Shown: piece by piece, positions 34,810 through 44,430 of the stretch
Numbering within the stretch: the first letter of the stretch is position 1
How the letters are laid out: each line of letters starts with the position of its first letter
Source: Acinetobacter beijerinckii CIP 110307
GTDB taxonomy: Bacteria; Pseudomonadota; Gammaproteobacteria; Pseudomonadales; Moraxellaceae
Assembly (NCBI RefSeq): GCF_000369005.1
Contig: NZ_KB849764.1
Coordinates: 377,086 to 441,085 of the forward strand
Reading direction: 5' to 3'
Length of the DNA stretch: 64,000 bases
Notes under the pieces: generated by a model
What the model saw: the letters and a program-made list of their open reading frames with translations, nothing else
What the model was told of the DNA's origin: nothing
Databases searched by the model: none
Translations under genes and position numbers: made by a program

Positions 34810-35031
34810 ATGATCTATATGACTAAAGATTTTAATTTAGAAACATACACTGTAGACGAATCTACTGCCGATACAATTTTATGGCTTATGCAGCATCAAG
34901 ATATTTTTGATTCGTTTCATTTTGATGTGCATACCCAAGAATTATCAGTAACACATGCCGCTGGTGTCGATATCATTCGTGTAGGAATGTTTTTAAACGC
35001 AAAATATGGAATTTTAGTGACTTCTATTTAA
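34810..35031 (+). CDS. Small uncharacterised protein, 73 aa (or 70 aa)
   Basis: I do not recognise it. It ends just before a strong terminator and begins after another, so it is a single-gene unit. ATG 34810 or ATG 34819 may be the start; neither has a good ribosome site. The protein is acidic, with TADTILWLMQHQDIFDSFHFDVHTQELSVTHAAGVDIIRVGMFLNAKYGILV, a likely alpha/beta small domain with no signal peptide. It may be a distant relative of the 115-aa protein only in being small and cytoplasmic; no sequence similarity was seen. Confidence 0.55.
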   Translation: MIYMTKDFNLETYTVDESTADTILWLMQHQDIFDSFHFDVHTQELSVTHAAGVDIIRVGMFLNAKYGILVTSI

Positions 35032-35046
35032 TTATGGACAGATCTG

Positions 35047-35076
35047 AAAAAGCCTTGTCAGACGACAAGGCTTTTT
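35047..35076. terminator. Bidirectional terminator between the 73-aa gene and bioB
   Basis: AAAAAGCCTTGTC / GACAAGGCTTTTT with an AGAC loop; A5 and T5 flanks serve both strands. Confidence 0.92.
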
Positions 35077-35079
35077 GAT

Positions 35080-36081
35080 TTATGCACTCATGGCATCTAT
35101 AGAGAGCTCTGAAACTGTAGGTTTCGGTTTTTCTGCAGTTAAACCTAATTTTTCAAATAAAATTTGATCTTTACCTTCGCCTGCATTTGGAGTGGTGAGG
35201 AGCTTATCACCAGAGAATAATGAATTTGCTCCAGCCATAAATGCGAGGGCTTGATCAGAATCACTGAGAGATTCACGTCCAGCAGATAAGCGAATATAGC
35301 TGTGTGGCATGATAATACGTGCTACAGCAATGGTACGAATCCATTCTGTCACATCAAGCTTTTCTACTTCTGCAAGTGGTGTTCCTTCAATCGGTACAAG
35401 CATATTAATTGGTACAGATTCAGGATGTACTGGCATCGTTGCAAGTTCATGTAATAAACCAATACGGTCATTACGGCTTTCACCTAAACCAACAATACCA
35501 CCACTACATACTTTCATACCCGCTTGACGCACATGATCCAATGTATCAAGACGATCATCAAAAGTACGTGTACTGATAATATGCGAATAGTATTCGCGAG
35601 AGGTATCAAGATTGTGGTTGTAGTAATCTAAACCAGCATCTTTTAATCGCTCTGCTTGAGATTGATTTAGCATACCAAGTGTCATACAGGTCTCTAAGCC
35701 TAATGCTTTGACTTCGCGAACCATTTCAAGCACGTATGGCATATCACGCTCATGTGGGTTACGCCATGCTGCGCCCATACAAAAACGAGAAGAACCAGAT
35801 TCTTTTGCAGAAAGAGCTTCACGAATTACCTTGTCAACAGCAATACGCTTTTCAGCTTCTAGTTTTGAGTCATAGCGTGCAGATTGGGAGCAATACTTGC
35901 AGTCTTCAGGACATTTACCCGTTTTAATTGAAAGAAGTGTACTGACCTGAATCGTATTTGCTTGGAAATGTTGACGATGAACACCTTGTGCTTGGAATAC
36001 TAAGTCTAAAAAAGGTTGGTCGTACAAAGCTTGGATTTCGTCACGAGTCCAGTCATTACGTAGGGTCATTGTTATATCCAT
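35080..36081 (-). CDS. bioB: Biotin synthase
   Basis: 333 aa radical-SAM enzyme. The cluster motif CPEDCKYC gives Cys57, Cys61 and Cys64; further BioB marks are [53 protein letters not shown] and the C-terminal [16 protein letters not shown]. It inserts sulfur into dethiobiotin, the last step of biotin synthesis. No other bio genes are adjacent, as is common in Acinetobacter where bioB stands alone. Starts at ATG 36081 or 36069 are both possible. Confidence 0.96.
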   Translation of the reverse strand: MDITMTLRNDWTRDEIQALYDQPFLDLVFQAQGVHRQHFQANTIQVSTLLSIKTGKCPEDCKYCSQSARYDSKLEAEKRIAVDKVIREALSAKESGSSRFCMGAAWRNPHERDMPYVLEMVREVKALGLETCMTLGMLNQSQAERLKDAGLDYYNHNLDTSREYYSHIISTRTFDDRLDTLDHVRQAGMKVCSGGIVGLGESRNDRIGLLHELATMPVHPESVPINMLVPIEGTPLAEVEKLDVTEWIRTIAVARIIMPHSYIRLSAGRESLSDSDQALAFMAGANSLFSGDKLLTTPNAGEGKDQILFEKLGLTAEKPKPTVSELSIDAMSA

Positions 36082-36148
36082 GATAATTGATTACAAAGAT
36101 TGAGATTAATCATACAGAAATCGTGCCAAAGCCATAGGGCAAAAAACA

Positions 36149-37261
36149 TCATTTTTCTATTTGGTGAACATTTGATTGATGCATTTGTTGTTGAATTGCC
36201 CAATCAATATGAACATTTACAATCTCATCGTGCCAAGTTTTTGCTTCTTGCAATTTGGCTATGATTTTATCTGAGTATGGCGCATTTCCAAGCCCGATTG
36301 CAATATTACGTTTAAATGATTGATAGCCTGTGCGTCGTATTGGACTACCTTCTGTATTGGCTAAAAATGTTGCCTCATCCCATTGCCAAATATCTAATAA
36401 AAGAATGTTATCTAAACCATGTCTAGGGTCAAAGTCTGAAATGGTAGCGGTTTTGGCAAATCCATTCCAAGGACAAATTAACTGACAATCATCACAACCA
36501 AAAATTCGATTTCCTATGCCAGCACGTAATTCTTCTGGAATAATACCTTTATATTCAATGGTTAGATACGCAATACATTTTCTTGCATCTAACATATAAG
36601 GTTCAACGATCGCTTGAGTTGGGCATATATCAATACACGCTGTACAAGAGCCACAATGTGCTGTTGCAGGCTGATCAAAAGGAAGATCAAGCGATGTAAA
36701 TAATTCACCTAAAACAAAAAAGGATCCTGATTTTTTATGGATGAGTAATGTATGTTTTCCAGTCCACCCCATGCCAGCACTTTCAGCCAAAGATTTTTCA
36801 AAAATAGGTGCTGAATCAGCAAAAGGACGTGACTCAAAATCGCCCACTTTTTCTTTAATTCGATTGGCTAAGGTTTTGAGTCGTCCACGCATCACTTTAT
36901 GGTAATCACGACCTCGCGCATAGCGTGCGATAATGGCTGAATTTGGTTCAAATGGTACATAACGGGGCTTGGGTGATGCCACAAGATAGTTCATTCGCAC
37001 ACAGATGATGCTTTTTGTACCTGGAACAAGTAAGGTTGGATCAGCTCGCTTTTCCAGATTTTCCTCTAAATAGTGCATATCCGCATGGTAACCACGTTCC
37101 AAATATTCTTTAAAACGTGGCATTTGATCTTGAGCATCTGGTTTAGCAATGACACAATCAGAAAAGCCTAAGTCCAAAGCTTGTGCTTTGATCCACGTTT
37201 TGAGCTGTTGAGGATCAAGCTGTTGAATCTCAATCTTTTGAGATGAAGGAGTGAAAGCCAT
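36149..37261 (-). CDS. queG: Epoxyqueuosine reductase
   Basis: 370 aa. The N-terminal cobalamin-binding part (LERGYHADMHYLEENLEKRADPTLL, CVRMNYL) is followed by two 4Fe-4S motifs, CGSCTACIDICP and CDDCQLICPWN, and a HEAT-like C-terminal part. It reduces epoxyqueuosine to queuosine in the tRNA anticodon wobble base. I start it at ATG 37261: the frame stays open for 48 more codons, but these overlap the divergent nnr gene and do not resemble QueG. The two genes then have 23 bp between their start codons. Confidence 0.93.
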   Translation of the reverse strand: MAFTPSSQKIEIQQLDPQQLKTWIKAQALDLGFSDCVIAKPDAQDQMPRFKEYLERGYHADMHYLEENLEKRADPTLLVPGTKSIICVRMNYLVASPKPRYVPFEPNSAIIARYARGRDYHKVMRGRLKTLANRIKEKVGDFESRPFADSAPIFEKSLAESAGMGWTGKHTLLIHKKSGSFFVLGELFTSLDLPFDQPATAHCGSCTACIDICPTQAIVEPYMLDARKCIAYLTIEYKGIIPEELRAGIGNRIFGCDDCQLICPWNGFAKTATISDFDPRHGLDNILLLDIWQWDEATFLANTEGSPIRRTGYQSFKRNIAIGLGNAPYSDKIIAKLQEAKTWHDEIVNVHIDWAIQQQMHQSNVHQIEK

Positions 37262-37284
37262 AAACCAATAATAAGGAGAAAACC

Positions 37285-38790
37285 ATGCAACGTTCAGTTT
37301 ACCATAGTCCAGTTTACGACAGTCAAAGTATACAAGCATGGGAGCGTCGTTGGTTTGCTCAGCACAATTCATCTTTGGGATTAATGCAGCAAGCGGCTTG
37401 GACAATATCTCAGCGATTAAATGAACGGTTTCTGCTAAAGGAAATTCAGAATATCGCAGTTTGGTGTGGGCATGGTAATAACGCTGGTGATGGCTATTTT
37501 ATTGCAGCATTTTTAAAGCAGCAGGGCTATAAAGTAACGATTTTTGCAACTGAGCTAGGTCAATCTTCTGATTTACAACAAGCATTTAAGTATGCACAAA
37601 GCCAACAAGTTGATATTCAAACGATTGATTATTTATTGACTGAACATGAAATCCAGCAAGATTTACCAATATTTGACTGCTACATCGATGCTTTATTTGG
37701 CATAGGTTTAAACCGAAAACTTGATCAAAAGTGGCAAAATATTATCCAACTTTTTAATAGACAAACAGGATTTAAAGTCTCGATTGATATTCCGAGTGGA
37801 TTACATGCCAATACGGGACAAGCTTTATCGTGTGCTATTCAAGCAGATCTGACTTTTACAATATTAGGATACAAGGCTGGGTTGTTTACAGGTCAAGGTA
37901 AAGAATATGTTGGAATACTCGATCTAGTTAGCCTTATTCCTACTGATTCAGCATTAACACCGATTGCTTATTTATCACCACAAGAAATTGCTCTACGTAA
38001 ACGCTTAGCTTTTGGTCATAAAGGAAATTATGGTCATGTTCTCGTAGTGGGTGGGCATGCAGATATGGGGGGTGCAGTCATTATGTCTGCTGAAGCAGCT
38101 TTTCATGCTGGCGCTGGCAAAGTTACAGTGGTTTGCCATGCTAAACATCATCAAGCAATTTTATCGCGTTCACCTAATATTATGGTTCGAGACATCAATG
38201 TTCTAGATCAAGAGGCTATTCAACATCTATTAACACAAGTCGATGCTGTATGTTTTGGTATGGGATTAGGACGCGATCAATGGGCTGAATCAATATATTT
38301 AAAATGGTTTGAGTATCTGGATCAGAATTCACATTTAGAATGTGTACTCGATGCTGATGGACTTTGGTTTTTGGCTAAACATCCGCAACAATTAAACAAT
38401 CATATTTATGCAACACCACATTCAGGTGAGGCTGCAACATTGTTGGGTTGTACAGTAGCAGATATTGAGCAGGATCGAATTGCAGCGATTTATAAGCTTA
38501 AAGAAAAATATTCAGCAAAATGGATTTTGAAAGGTGCAGGAAGTTTAACTTTGGATAATCATTTATGGATCTGTACGCAAGGCAATGCTGGTATGGGAAG
38601 CGGAGGCATGGGTGATGTGTTAGCAGGAATGATTGCTAGTTTAAAAGCTCAGTTTCATCAACAAATTGCTTTACATCAAATTGTTAGCTTACATGCACAA
38701 GCGGGTGATTTACTTGCTGAAAATGGCATGAGAGGTTTACAAGCGCATGACATGAGCAAAGTGATCTATCAAGTAGTGAATAATAATTAG
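37285..38790 (+). CDS. nnr: Bifunctional NAD(P)H-hydrate epimerase / ADP-dependent dehydratase
   Basis: 501 aa with two enzymes in one chain. The N-terminal YjeF_N epimerase domain (about 15-215) has VWCGHGNNAGDGYFIAAFL and DCYIDALFGIGLNRKL, SIDIPSGLHANTG. The C-terminal ribokinase-like dehydratase (about 230-500) has GHKGNYGHVLVVGGHADMGGA and the catalytic NAGMGSGGMGDVLAGM. It repairs damaged NADHX and NADPHX. AAGGAG lies 6 nt before the ATG. In many bacteria nnr is next to queG, as here, though they are divergent. Confidence 0.95.
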   Translation: MQRSVYHSPVYDSQSIQAWERRWFAQHNSSLGLMQQAAWTISQRLNERFLLKEIQNIAVWCGHGNNAGDGYFIAAFLKQQGYKVTIFATELGQSSDLQQAFKYAQSQQVDIQTIDYLLTEHEIQQDLPIFDCYIDALFGIGLNRKLDQKWQNIIQLFNRQTGFKVSIDIPSGLHANTGQALSCAIQADLTFTILGYKAGLFTGQGKEYVGILDLVSLIPTDSALTPIAYLSPQEIALRKRLAFGHKGNYGHVLVVGGHADMGGAVIMSAEAAFHAGAGKVTVVCHAKHHQAILSRSPNIMVRDINVLDQEAIQHLLTQVDAVCFGMGLGRDQWAESIYLKWFEYLDQNSHLECVLDADGLWFLAKHPQQLNNHIYATPHSGEAATLLGCTVADIEQDRIAAIYKLKEKYSAKWILKGAGSLTLDNHLWICTQGNAGMGSGGMGDVLAGMIASLKAQFHQQIALHQIVSLHAQAGDLLAENGMRGLQAHDMSKVIYQVVNNN

Positions 38791-38964
38791 ATAGTTAAAT
38801 ATTTATGAGTTGGTTATTGATTTCTAATTTCGAAGGACGACGTATTTTTCAAGTATTTGAGGAGGTATTGTACGCTTTGATAACTAATCGATAACACGAA
38901 CGATCTAGACAGGATTGTCTACTGTTTATAAAATGCGCGAAATTTAAGCCAATATTCAAAAAAG

Positions 38965-41769
38965 ATGTTCAATAATATATTTCAAGCTTTAGAGAGTTTA
39001 GGTCTTACCGCACAAAAACGTGCCATTCATATCCAGTTTTCTAATCAAAAATTAAATACACAAATTTTTTTGCAACGTATCGATGGTCAACATCACCTCA
39101 ATCAAGGCTTTAAAGCAGAACTGATCTGCCTATCCACCAATGCCACCATTCCCTTAAAACAATTCATTGGTAGTCAGGTTGCGATAGATACAGTGACCGA
39201 TCAAGGTCAGTTGACTCCTGTCACAGGCATCATCATCCAAGCCCTACAAGGACAATCGGACGGCAGCTTAACACTATATAAACTGACCCTCGAAGACCCC
39301 ACCACACTATGGAAACAACGCCGTAACAGCCGCGTATTTATGAATAAAAGTGTGCCTGATGTAGTGGAAATCATCTTCAAAGAGTGGCAACAAAAAAGCC
39401 CACTGTTTGCTTCAAGCCTAACTTTAGATTTAAGTGGCCTCAGCCAAGACTACGATGTCCGCCCATTCATCATGCAAGCCAATGAAAGTGACTATGACTT
39501 CCTAACCCGATTAATGCGCAGTGAAGGTATCAATTGGCTAATCGATGAAGCCGAGCGAATTGTTGCACTCAGCAGCGCTGCTATCCAAGCACAAAAACTT
39601 CGACTCATCGATGACAATAGCCAATACCAAGCACTCGAACGAAGACAGATTCGCTACCACCGCAGCAGTGCTACAGAACAATACGACAGCATGACCAGTT
39701 TGGTCGGGCAGCGTTCACTACAACCCAGTAGTGTACATGTACAACGCTGGCAAGCCGATGCCTTAGAACAAGAAGAAGGCGCAGGCAGCGTCCAAAGTAC
39801 CCATCTACACAGTGAGCAACATAACAATGCCAGTCTAGGACTAGAACAAGCATGGCACTTCTCACCCGCATGGATGCAAGACTTGAATGGTGAAGATGGA
39901 TCAACTCAATCAGGCAATGCTCAAATTGAAAAAATCAATCAGAACCTCAGCCAATACTACGACTTACAATCCAAACAATTTATAGCCCAGACCACCGTTC
40001 GAGATACCCATGTCGGTTACTGGTTTGAATTGATAGAACACCCTGAAATAGATCAACACGATGGAGCAGACAAAGAGTTCCTCATTACAGGCAAGCAATT
40101 TTATAACCAAAACAACTTACCGAAAGACTTGAACCAACAGATTAATCAACTATTAGCGCAAAGCAATTGGCAGCCAACCCAACCAAATAACACCGAAGAA
40201 CGCCAAGCCAACCAGTTGACACTACAACGTCGCAATATCAAAACCGTACCCGAATATTACCCATTACAACACCGTCCAGCAGCTTCACCACAACGTGCCA
40301 AAGTGGTTGGGCCAAGTGGTGAGGAAATTCATGTCGATGAATGGGGTAGGATAAAAGTAAGATTCCTATTCACAAGAAATGAAGACCATAGCCACGATGG
40401 CGGTGCAGGCGCGAATAATAACGACACCGATTCAGCGTGGGTGGATGTACTGACTCCATGGGCAGGAGAAGGCTATGGTGCACGCTTTTTACCGCGTATC
40501 GATGAAATCGTAGTGATCGATTTCTTTGATGGAAATATTGATCGTCCATTTGTCACAGGACGGATTCATGAAGCACACCGCAGCCCGACCAAGTTCGATA
40601 ACTCAGGTAAGCTACCTGATACCAAGAAACTGGCAGGGATCAAGTCCAAAGAATATCAAGGCGAAGGTTTTAACCAACTACGCTTTGATGACACCACTGG
40701 TCAAATCAGTGCACAACTACAAAGTAGCCATGCAGCCAGTCAGCTGAACTTGGGTAAACTGAGTCATCCCAAAGACAAGGCTGAAAGCGAAGACCGTGGA
40801 GAAGGCTTTGAACTGCGTACTGACCAATGGGGTGCAGTACGTGCAGGGCAAGGTTTATTGCTTAGTACCCAAAAGCAGGATCAAGCACATGGTGAGCATC
40901 TGGATGCACAAGTTGCTAAACAGCAGCTTGAGGGTAACCAAAGCAACGCCAAGGCACTGAGCGAAGTTGCTAAGAATCAGCAGACTGATGAGATTGAGTC
41001 GATTGAGCAATTGAAAGCTTTTTTCGAATCCATTGAAGCTGATATTGCCAAGTTTAATAAAGCAATGCTGTTGCTTAGCTCACCCAATGGTATTGGACTC
41101 AGCACCAATGAAGATATTCATTTATCAGCGGATGGACAAATTAATCAGTTTGCGAGTGATAGTATCAACTTAAGCACCCAAAAGAATCTGATCGCACATG
41201 CAAGTGCTAAGGTAAGCCTGTTTGCAGCGCAGAATGGCATTAAGCAAGTTGCGGCAAAAGGTAAGTTTGAGATGTTGGCACAGGCTGATGGAATGGATCT
41301 ATTAGCCAAGCAAGGGATTCAAATCATCTCGACGGAAGACCGCATTGAAATCACTAGCCCAAAAGAGATTGTGATTACCGCAGGCGGTTCACAAATCAAG
41401 ATTAATGGTTCAGGTATTTTTCCGACCACGGGTGGTAAGTTTGAGGTGAAGGCGGGGCAGCATTGGTTTATGGGTGGGGCGAAATCGGTATATGAGCTTC
41501 CAATATTACCAAGTTCAGACTTTGAGCTAGTTCTAAAAAGTATGAAATTTGATCTAAGTCAATTGGATATGTTATCTGATTTTTCTCAATCAAAATATAG
41601 AATTTATATGAATAATGGGGCTTTCCACGAAGGGTTTCTAGATGCAAAGGGTCGAACAAAAAGAATTTCATCTTCTGAGATGGAAGAATTGGAGTTGATT
41701 ATTGAACATCCTGATTTTGTTGTCGAAGAAGAATTTTTCGTAGAACCAAATGATAATTTGGAGAACTGA
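38965..41769 (+). CDS. vgrG: Type VI secretion tip protein VgrG with variable C-terminal tail
   Basis: 934 aa. The gp27-like part (about 10-400) starts LTAQKRAIHIQFSNQKLNTQIFLQRIDG. The gp5/OB core contains VVGPSGEEIHVDEWGRIKVRFLF and SAWVDVLTPWAGEGYGARFLPRIDEIVVIDFFDG. A DUF2345 domain follows (LLSSPNGIGLSTNEDIHLSADGQ to ITAGGSQIKINGSGIF). From about residue 838 a ~95-aa AT-rich tail begins (YELPILPSSDFELVLKSM) unlike the rest. VgrG caps the Hcp tube and carries effectors; the tail is probably the docking site for the effector encoded 2 bp downstream. No other T6SS core genes are in the window. Confidence 0.93.
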   Translation: MFNNIFQALESLGLTAQKRAIHIQFSNQKLNTQIFLQRIDGQHHLNQGFKAELICLSTNATIPLKQFIGSQVAIDTVTDQGQLTPVTGIIIQALQGQSDGSLTLYKLTLEDPTTLWKQRRNSRVFMNKSVPDVVEIIFKEWQQKSPLFASSLTLDLSGLSQDYDVRPFIMQANESDYDFLTRLMRSEGINWLIDEAERIVALSSAAIQAQKLRLIDDNSQYQALERRQIRYHRSSATEQYDSMTSLVGQRSLQPSSVHVQRWQADALEQEEGAGSVQSTHLHSEQHNNASLGLEQAWHFSPAWMQDLNGEDGSTQSGNAQIEKINQNLSQYYDLQSKQFIAQTTVRDTHVGYWFELIEHPEIDQHDGADKEFLITGKQFYNQNNLPKDLNQQINQLLAQSNWQPTQPNNTEERQANQLTLQRRNIKTVPEYYPLQHRPAASPQRAKVVGPSGEEIHVDEWGRIKVRFLFTRNEDHSHDGGAGANNNDTDSAWVDVLTPWAGEGYGARFLPRIDEIVVIDFFDGNIDRPFVTGRIHEAHRSPTKFDNSGKLPDTKKLAGIKSKEYQGEGFNQLRFDDTTGQISAQLQSSHAASQLNLGKLSHPKDKAESEDRGEGFELRTDQWGAVRAGQGLLLSTQKQDQAHGEHLDAQVAKQQLEGNQSNAKALSEVAKNQQTDEIESIEQLKAFFESIEADIAKFNKAMLLLSSPNGIGLSTNEDIHLSADGQINQFASDSINLSTQKNLIAHASAKVSLFAAQNGIKQVAAKGKFEMLAQADGMDLLAKQGIQIISTEDRIEITSPKEIVITAGGSQIKINGSGIFPTTGGKFEVKAGQHWFMGGAKSVYELPILPSSDFELVLKSMKFDLSQLDMLSDFSQSKYRIYMNNGAFHEGFLDAKGRTKRISSSEMEELELIIEHPDFVVEEEFFVEPNDNLEN

Positions 41770-41771
41770 AG

Positions 41772-43214
41772 TTGGCTAAACTAAATTTCCGCATCACATT
41801 TTTTTATTTTGGCTCTAAAGAGGTTGTCTCTAACCTTGAGTATAGGATTCAAACGAGTAATGATATTCTTAAATTGACACCTGAATTACAAAAAAAATGG
41901 GTAACCCCTACGATAACGCCTCCCAAATTTATGAAAGTAACAAATAAGAAGGGTGAGACAGAACCTTTTACAGTGAGTGGGGTGTGCACCATTGAAGTTT
42001 ATGTGAAAGGAACACCAACATCATATAGACAATGGACATTGGTAAAAAAAATACACGTCAATGAAAATTATCTTCATATGAAAAGTATTGAATATGCTTT
42101 AAGAGTACAAATTCCTTTTAGTAAGCTGGGGAAAGCTGTTACAGCCGATAAAGGTGCATCTAACCATCAGTCTGACTATTACCAAGTACAATCTAGAGAT
42201 ACTTTAAAAACAATTGCTCAGAAATTTAAAAAAGATATCCAAGTGCTTATGAGCAATAATGATATAAAAGATCAGAATAAAATTAAGATTGGACAAAAAA
42301 TTTATATTGGAGATGCTGTAAAAAAAGAAAAAATATCAATTAAATCAAGTAATCCAAATGATTTTGTAGATATTGTCTATGAAGTTAAGGCAGGGGATAC
42401 GCTATCGAGTTTAGCAAAAAAGTTTAAAGTTAATCCTAGTCTGATTGCTATGCAGAATAGTATTCCTTTGTATGAGATGAATACACTTCCAGTTGGAAAA
42501 ATTTTAAAAGTAAAAAATAATCGAGATCGCTATATTCCTGAAATTTTAAAAAAAGAGCTGATGTTTTCAAAAGCAAAAGGTTTAGCAATCACACAGTATC
42601 AAGCCAAAGAACCTTCAGTTAAACAAATATTTATAACTTTTAGTGGAGCACTCTATTTTATTGGAAGTGCGTTAGATATTGGGATTGCTTATGATGATAA
42701 CGGAGACTGGATGCTATTTGTTTCTGTTGGTATAAGTGGTGAAGTTGACCCAAGTAAAGTCCCTCATTTAGCCAATGGTGGAAATATAAATGAATTATCG
42801 CAATTACTAAAAGATGAAAAAAAGCTTAAAGAAAGCTTAAAGAAAGATGTGAGTGTTTCTATGGGAAGTACAACGTTGAATGTGAAAGCTAAGCATGTTT
42901 CTGACCTGACTGGTAGTGGGCTAACTTTGACTAATACCTTAAACGTTGGTACTTACTCAATCAGTCGAGCAAATAGTTATGCCACAGTAGATGATGTTGA
43001 TAGCCATGGAAATGCTGTAAAAAGGGATGTAAGAGGACAAGGTTTTACGGCAGGTGCTGCTTTAGAAACGAAAAAAGCAAAGCAAATGGTTAGTAGTAAA
43101 CCTTTTGGAATAACCCATTCTGTTGCAAAATCATATACCATTCCTATTTTATTATATGATCGAAATGAGCGCCTAATGAAGGGCAAAGGAAAAGGTATTC
43201 AATATGTGGATTAA
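41772..43214 (+). CDS. LysM-containing candidate T6SS effector
   Basis: 480 aa. An N-terminal ~125-residue part without known family is followed by two LysM domains (about 136-178, YYQVQSRDTLKTIAQKFKK; about 199-243, VYEVKAGDTLSSLAKKFKV), which bind peptidoglycan. The C-terminal ~230 residues have no family I recognise: a hydrophobic Gly-rich stretch (FITFSGALYFIGSALDIGIAY) and a Ser/Thr-rich beta-like part. The start is TTG 41772 with GGAG ~9 nt before it, 2 bp after vgrG. Position between vgrG and a periplasmic lipoprotein gene suggests an antibacterial toxin acting on the cell wall or envelope. No catalytic motif is visible, so the activity is unknown. Confidence 0.65.
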   Translation: MAKLNFRITFFYFGSKEVVSNLEYRIQTSNDILKLTPELQKKWVTPTITPPKFMKVTNKKGETEPFTVSGVCTIEVYVKGTPTSYRQWTLVKKIHVNENYLHMKSIEYALRVQIPFSKLGKAVTADKGASNHQSDYYQVQSRDTLKTIAQKFKKDIQVLMSNNDIKDQNKIKIGQKIYIGDAVKKEKISIKSSNPNDFVDIVYEVKAGDTLSSLAKKFKVNPSLIAMQNSIPLYEMNTLPVGKILKVKNNRDRYIPEILKKELMFSKAKGLAITQYQAKEPSVKQIFITFSGALYFIGSALDIGIAYDDNGDWMLFVSVGISGEVDPSKVPHLANGGNINELSQLLKDEKKLKESLKKDVSVSMGSTTLNVKAKHVSDLTGSGLTLTNTLNVGTYSISRANSYATVDDVDSHGNAVKRDVRGQGFTAGAALETKKAKQMVSSKPFGITHSVAKSYTIPILLYDRNERLMKGKGKGIQYVD

Positions 43215-44004
43215 GACTAAAAATAGTGTAACGTTATTTGTTCTCGCTTTCTTCTTGTCTTCATCTCTTTTGGTTGCTTGTGGAAATTCCACAAATACAA
43301 CGGAACCGAAAAATAATAGTAGCCAACAAGAGATTGATACTTTGTTTAAAAATGCTGAAGTTTTATTTGAGGAAGATAAAAATTTTGAAGCTTACAAAAT
43401 ATTTAAGCAACTTGCAGAGCAAGGTGATGCTAAATCTCAAAATGCTTTGGGGAGTGGTTATCAGCATGGTTTTTGGGGCGAGATTGATCTAAAACAAGCT
43501 AAATATTGGTATCAAAAGTCAGCAGATCAAGGTTTTAGAGAAGCTATTTATAATATAGGAGCACTTGATTTCTTAAATGGTAATCATAAACAAGCTTTAC
43601 CATATTTTGAAAAATCAGCAAAAATGAATGATCCTAATGCTTTAAATATGCTAGGTCTTTATTATAGTAATGGAATTCTCTTTGACCAAGATTACGACAA
43701 AGCATTAGAGTATTTTCGTAAATCAGCAGAGCAACAAAATCGTGATGCTGAGTTCAATGTTGGCCAAGCTTATTATTACGGAGAAGGAGTCGAGCAGGAC
43801 TATAACAAAGCTTTTATATGGATTAATAAATCGGCAAATCAAGATTATAGTCTAGCGCAGATTCAATTGGCGGAAATGTACTTTAGCGGTAAAGGTGTTA
43901 ATAAAAATGTAGCGAAAGCTATTGAGCTTATTAAGCCTTTGGCAGAGTTAGGTGATCCAAAAGCACAGCAAAACTTGAAGTGGTATATTGGTCATCCAAA
44001 TTAA
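43204..44004 (+). CDS. Sel1-repeat lipoprotein, probable immunity protein
   Basis: 266 aa lipoprotein: signal with lipobox LVAC (Cys at ~28, followed by Gly-Asn, so outer-membrane or periplasmic face). Six or so Sel1/TPR-like repeats follow (GDAKSQNALGSGYQHG, QAKYWYQKSADQGFREAIYNIG, KALEYFRKSAEQQNRDAEFNVGQAYYYGEG, KAFIWINKSANQDYSLAQIQLAEMYFSGKG). The start lies 11 bp inside the effector gene, so the two are coupled. Sel1 lipoproteins are common cognate immunity proteins of Acinetobacter T6SS effectors. A periplasmic immunity protein implies that the toxin works in the periplasm. A decayed second copy follows. Confidence 0.75.
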   Translation: MWIKTKNSVTLFVLAFFLSSSLLVACGNSTNTTEPKNNSSQQEIDTLFKNAEVLFEEDKNFEAYKIFKQLAEQGDAKSQNALGSGYQHGFWGEIDLKQAKYWYQKSADQGFREAIYNIGALDFLNGNHKQALPYFEKSAKMNDPNALNMLGLYYSNGILFDQDYDKALEYFRKSAEQQNRDAEFNVGQAYYYGEGVEQDYNKAFIWINKSANQDYSLAQIQLAEMYFSGKGVNKNVAKAIELIKPLAELGDPKAQQNLKWYIGHPN

Positions 44005-44043
44005 TTAATATCAGTTGCTTAATGTAAGGAAATTAGGTCGAAT

Positions 44044-44240
44044 ATGAAGATTAAGACAAAAAAGGATTTTTTCTTGGTTGTTCTAACTCTGTTTTTATCT
44101 TCATTTTCTTTAATGGTTCGTAATAACTCTAGAAATACGACGAATCTGAAAAGATAGTCATAGCCAACAAGATGTTAACCCCATTATTCCAAAAAACACA
44201 AAATTTATTTGATCAAGATAAATATGCTTATAAGATATAG
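44044..44240 (+). pseudogene. Decayed second copy of the Sel1 lipoprotein (immunity) gene
   Basis: The first 37 codons (44044-44157) give MKIKTKKDFFLVVLTLFLSS...NTTNLKR, stop, clearly aligned with MWIKTKNSVTLFVLAFFLSS...NTTEPKNN of the intact gene at 43204. Similarity goes on after the stop: AGCCAACAAGA is shared, as are the FDQDKYAYKI-like codons near 44210. The lipobox Cys has become Arg (TGT to CGT), a TAG ends the frame and the repeats are gone. It is therefore a non-functional remnant of a duplicated or replaced immunity gene. The right end is approximate. Confidence 0.75.
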
Positions 44241-44430
44241 GCCTGTAGTAGATAAAGTTAAATTTGACTCCAATTTAATAGTGTTTCCAATTGTCGCTTT
44301 GGGCTGCCATATATAAATCGAAACCTTGAGAAGCAGTCTTTCTCATCTTTAATAAACAATGAAAAAGTATTTAAGCTGATACGATTTAATATATCAGCTC
44401 AGAAAAACGAAAAATGTGTCTTAGGTTTAC

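Noticed and set aside
37262..37405. 48-codon N-terminal extension of QueG
   Set aside because: It overlaps the well-supported divergent nnr start and does not resemble QueG; ATG 37261 gives the normal protein length.
38906..38921. TAGACA-GGAT-TGTCTA upstream of vgrG as an operator
   Set aside because: A 6-bp dyad is expected by chance in a window this size and no local regulator gene is present.
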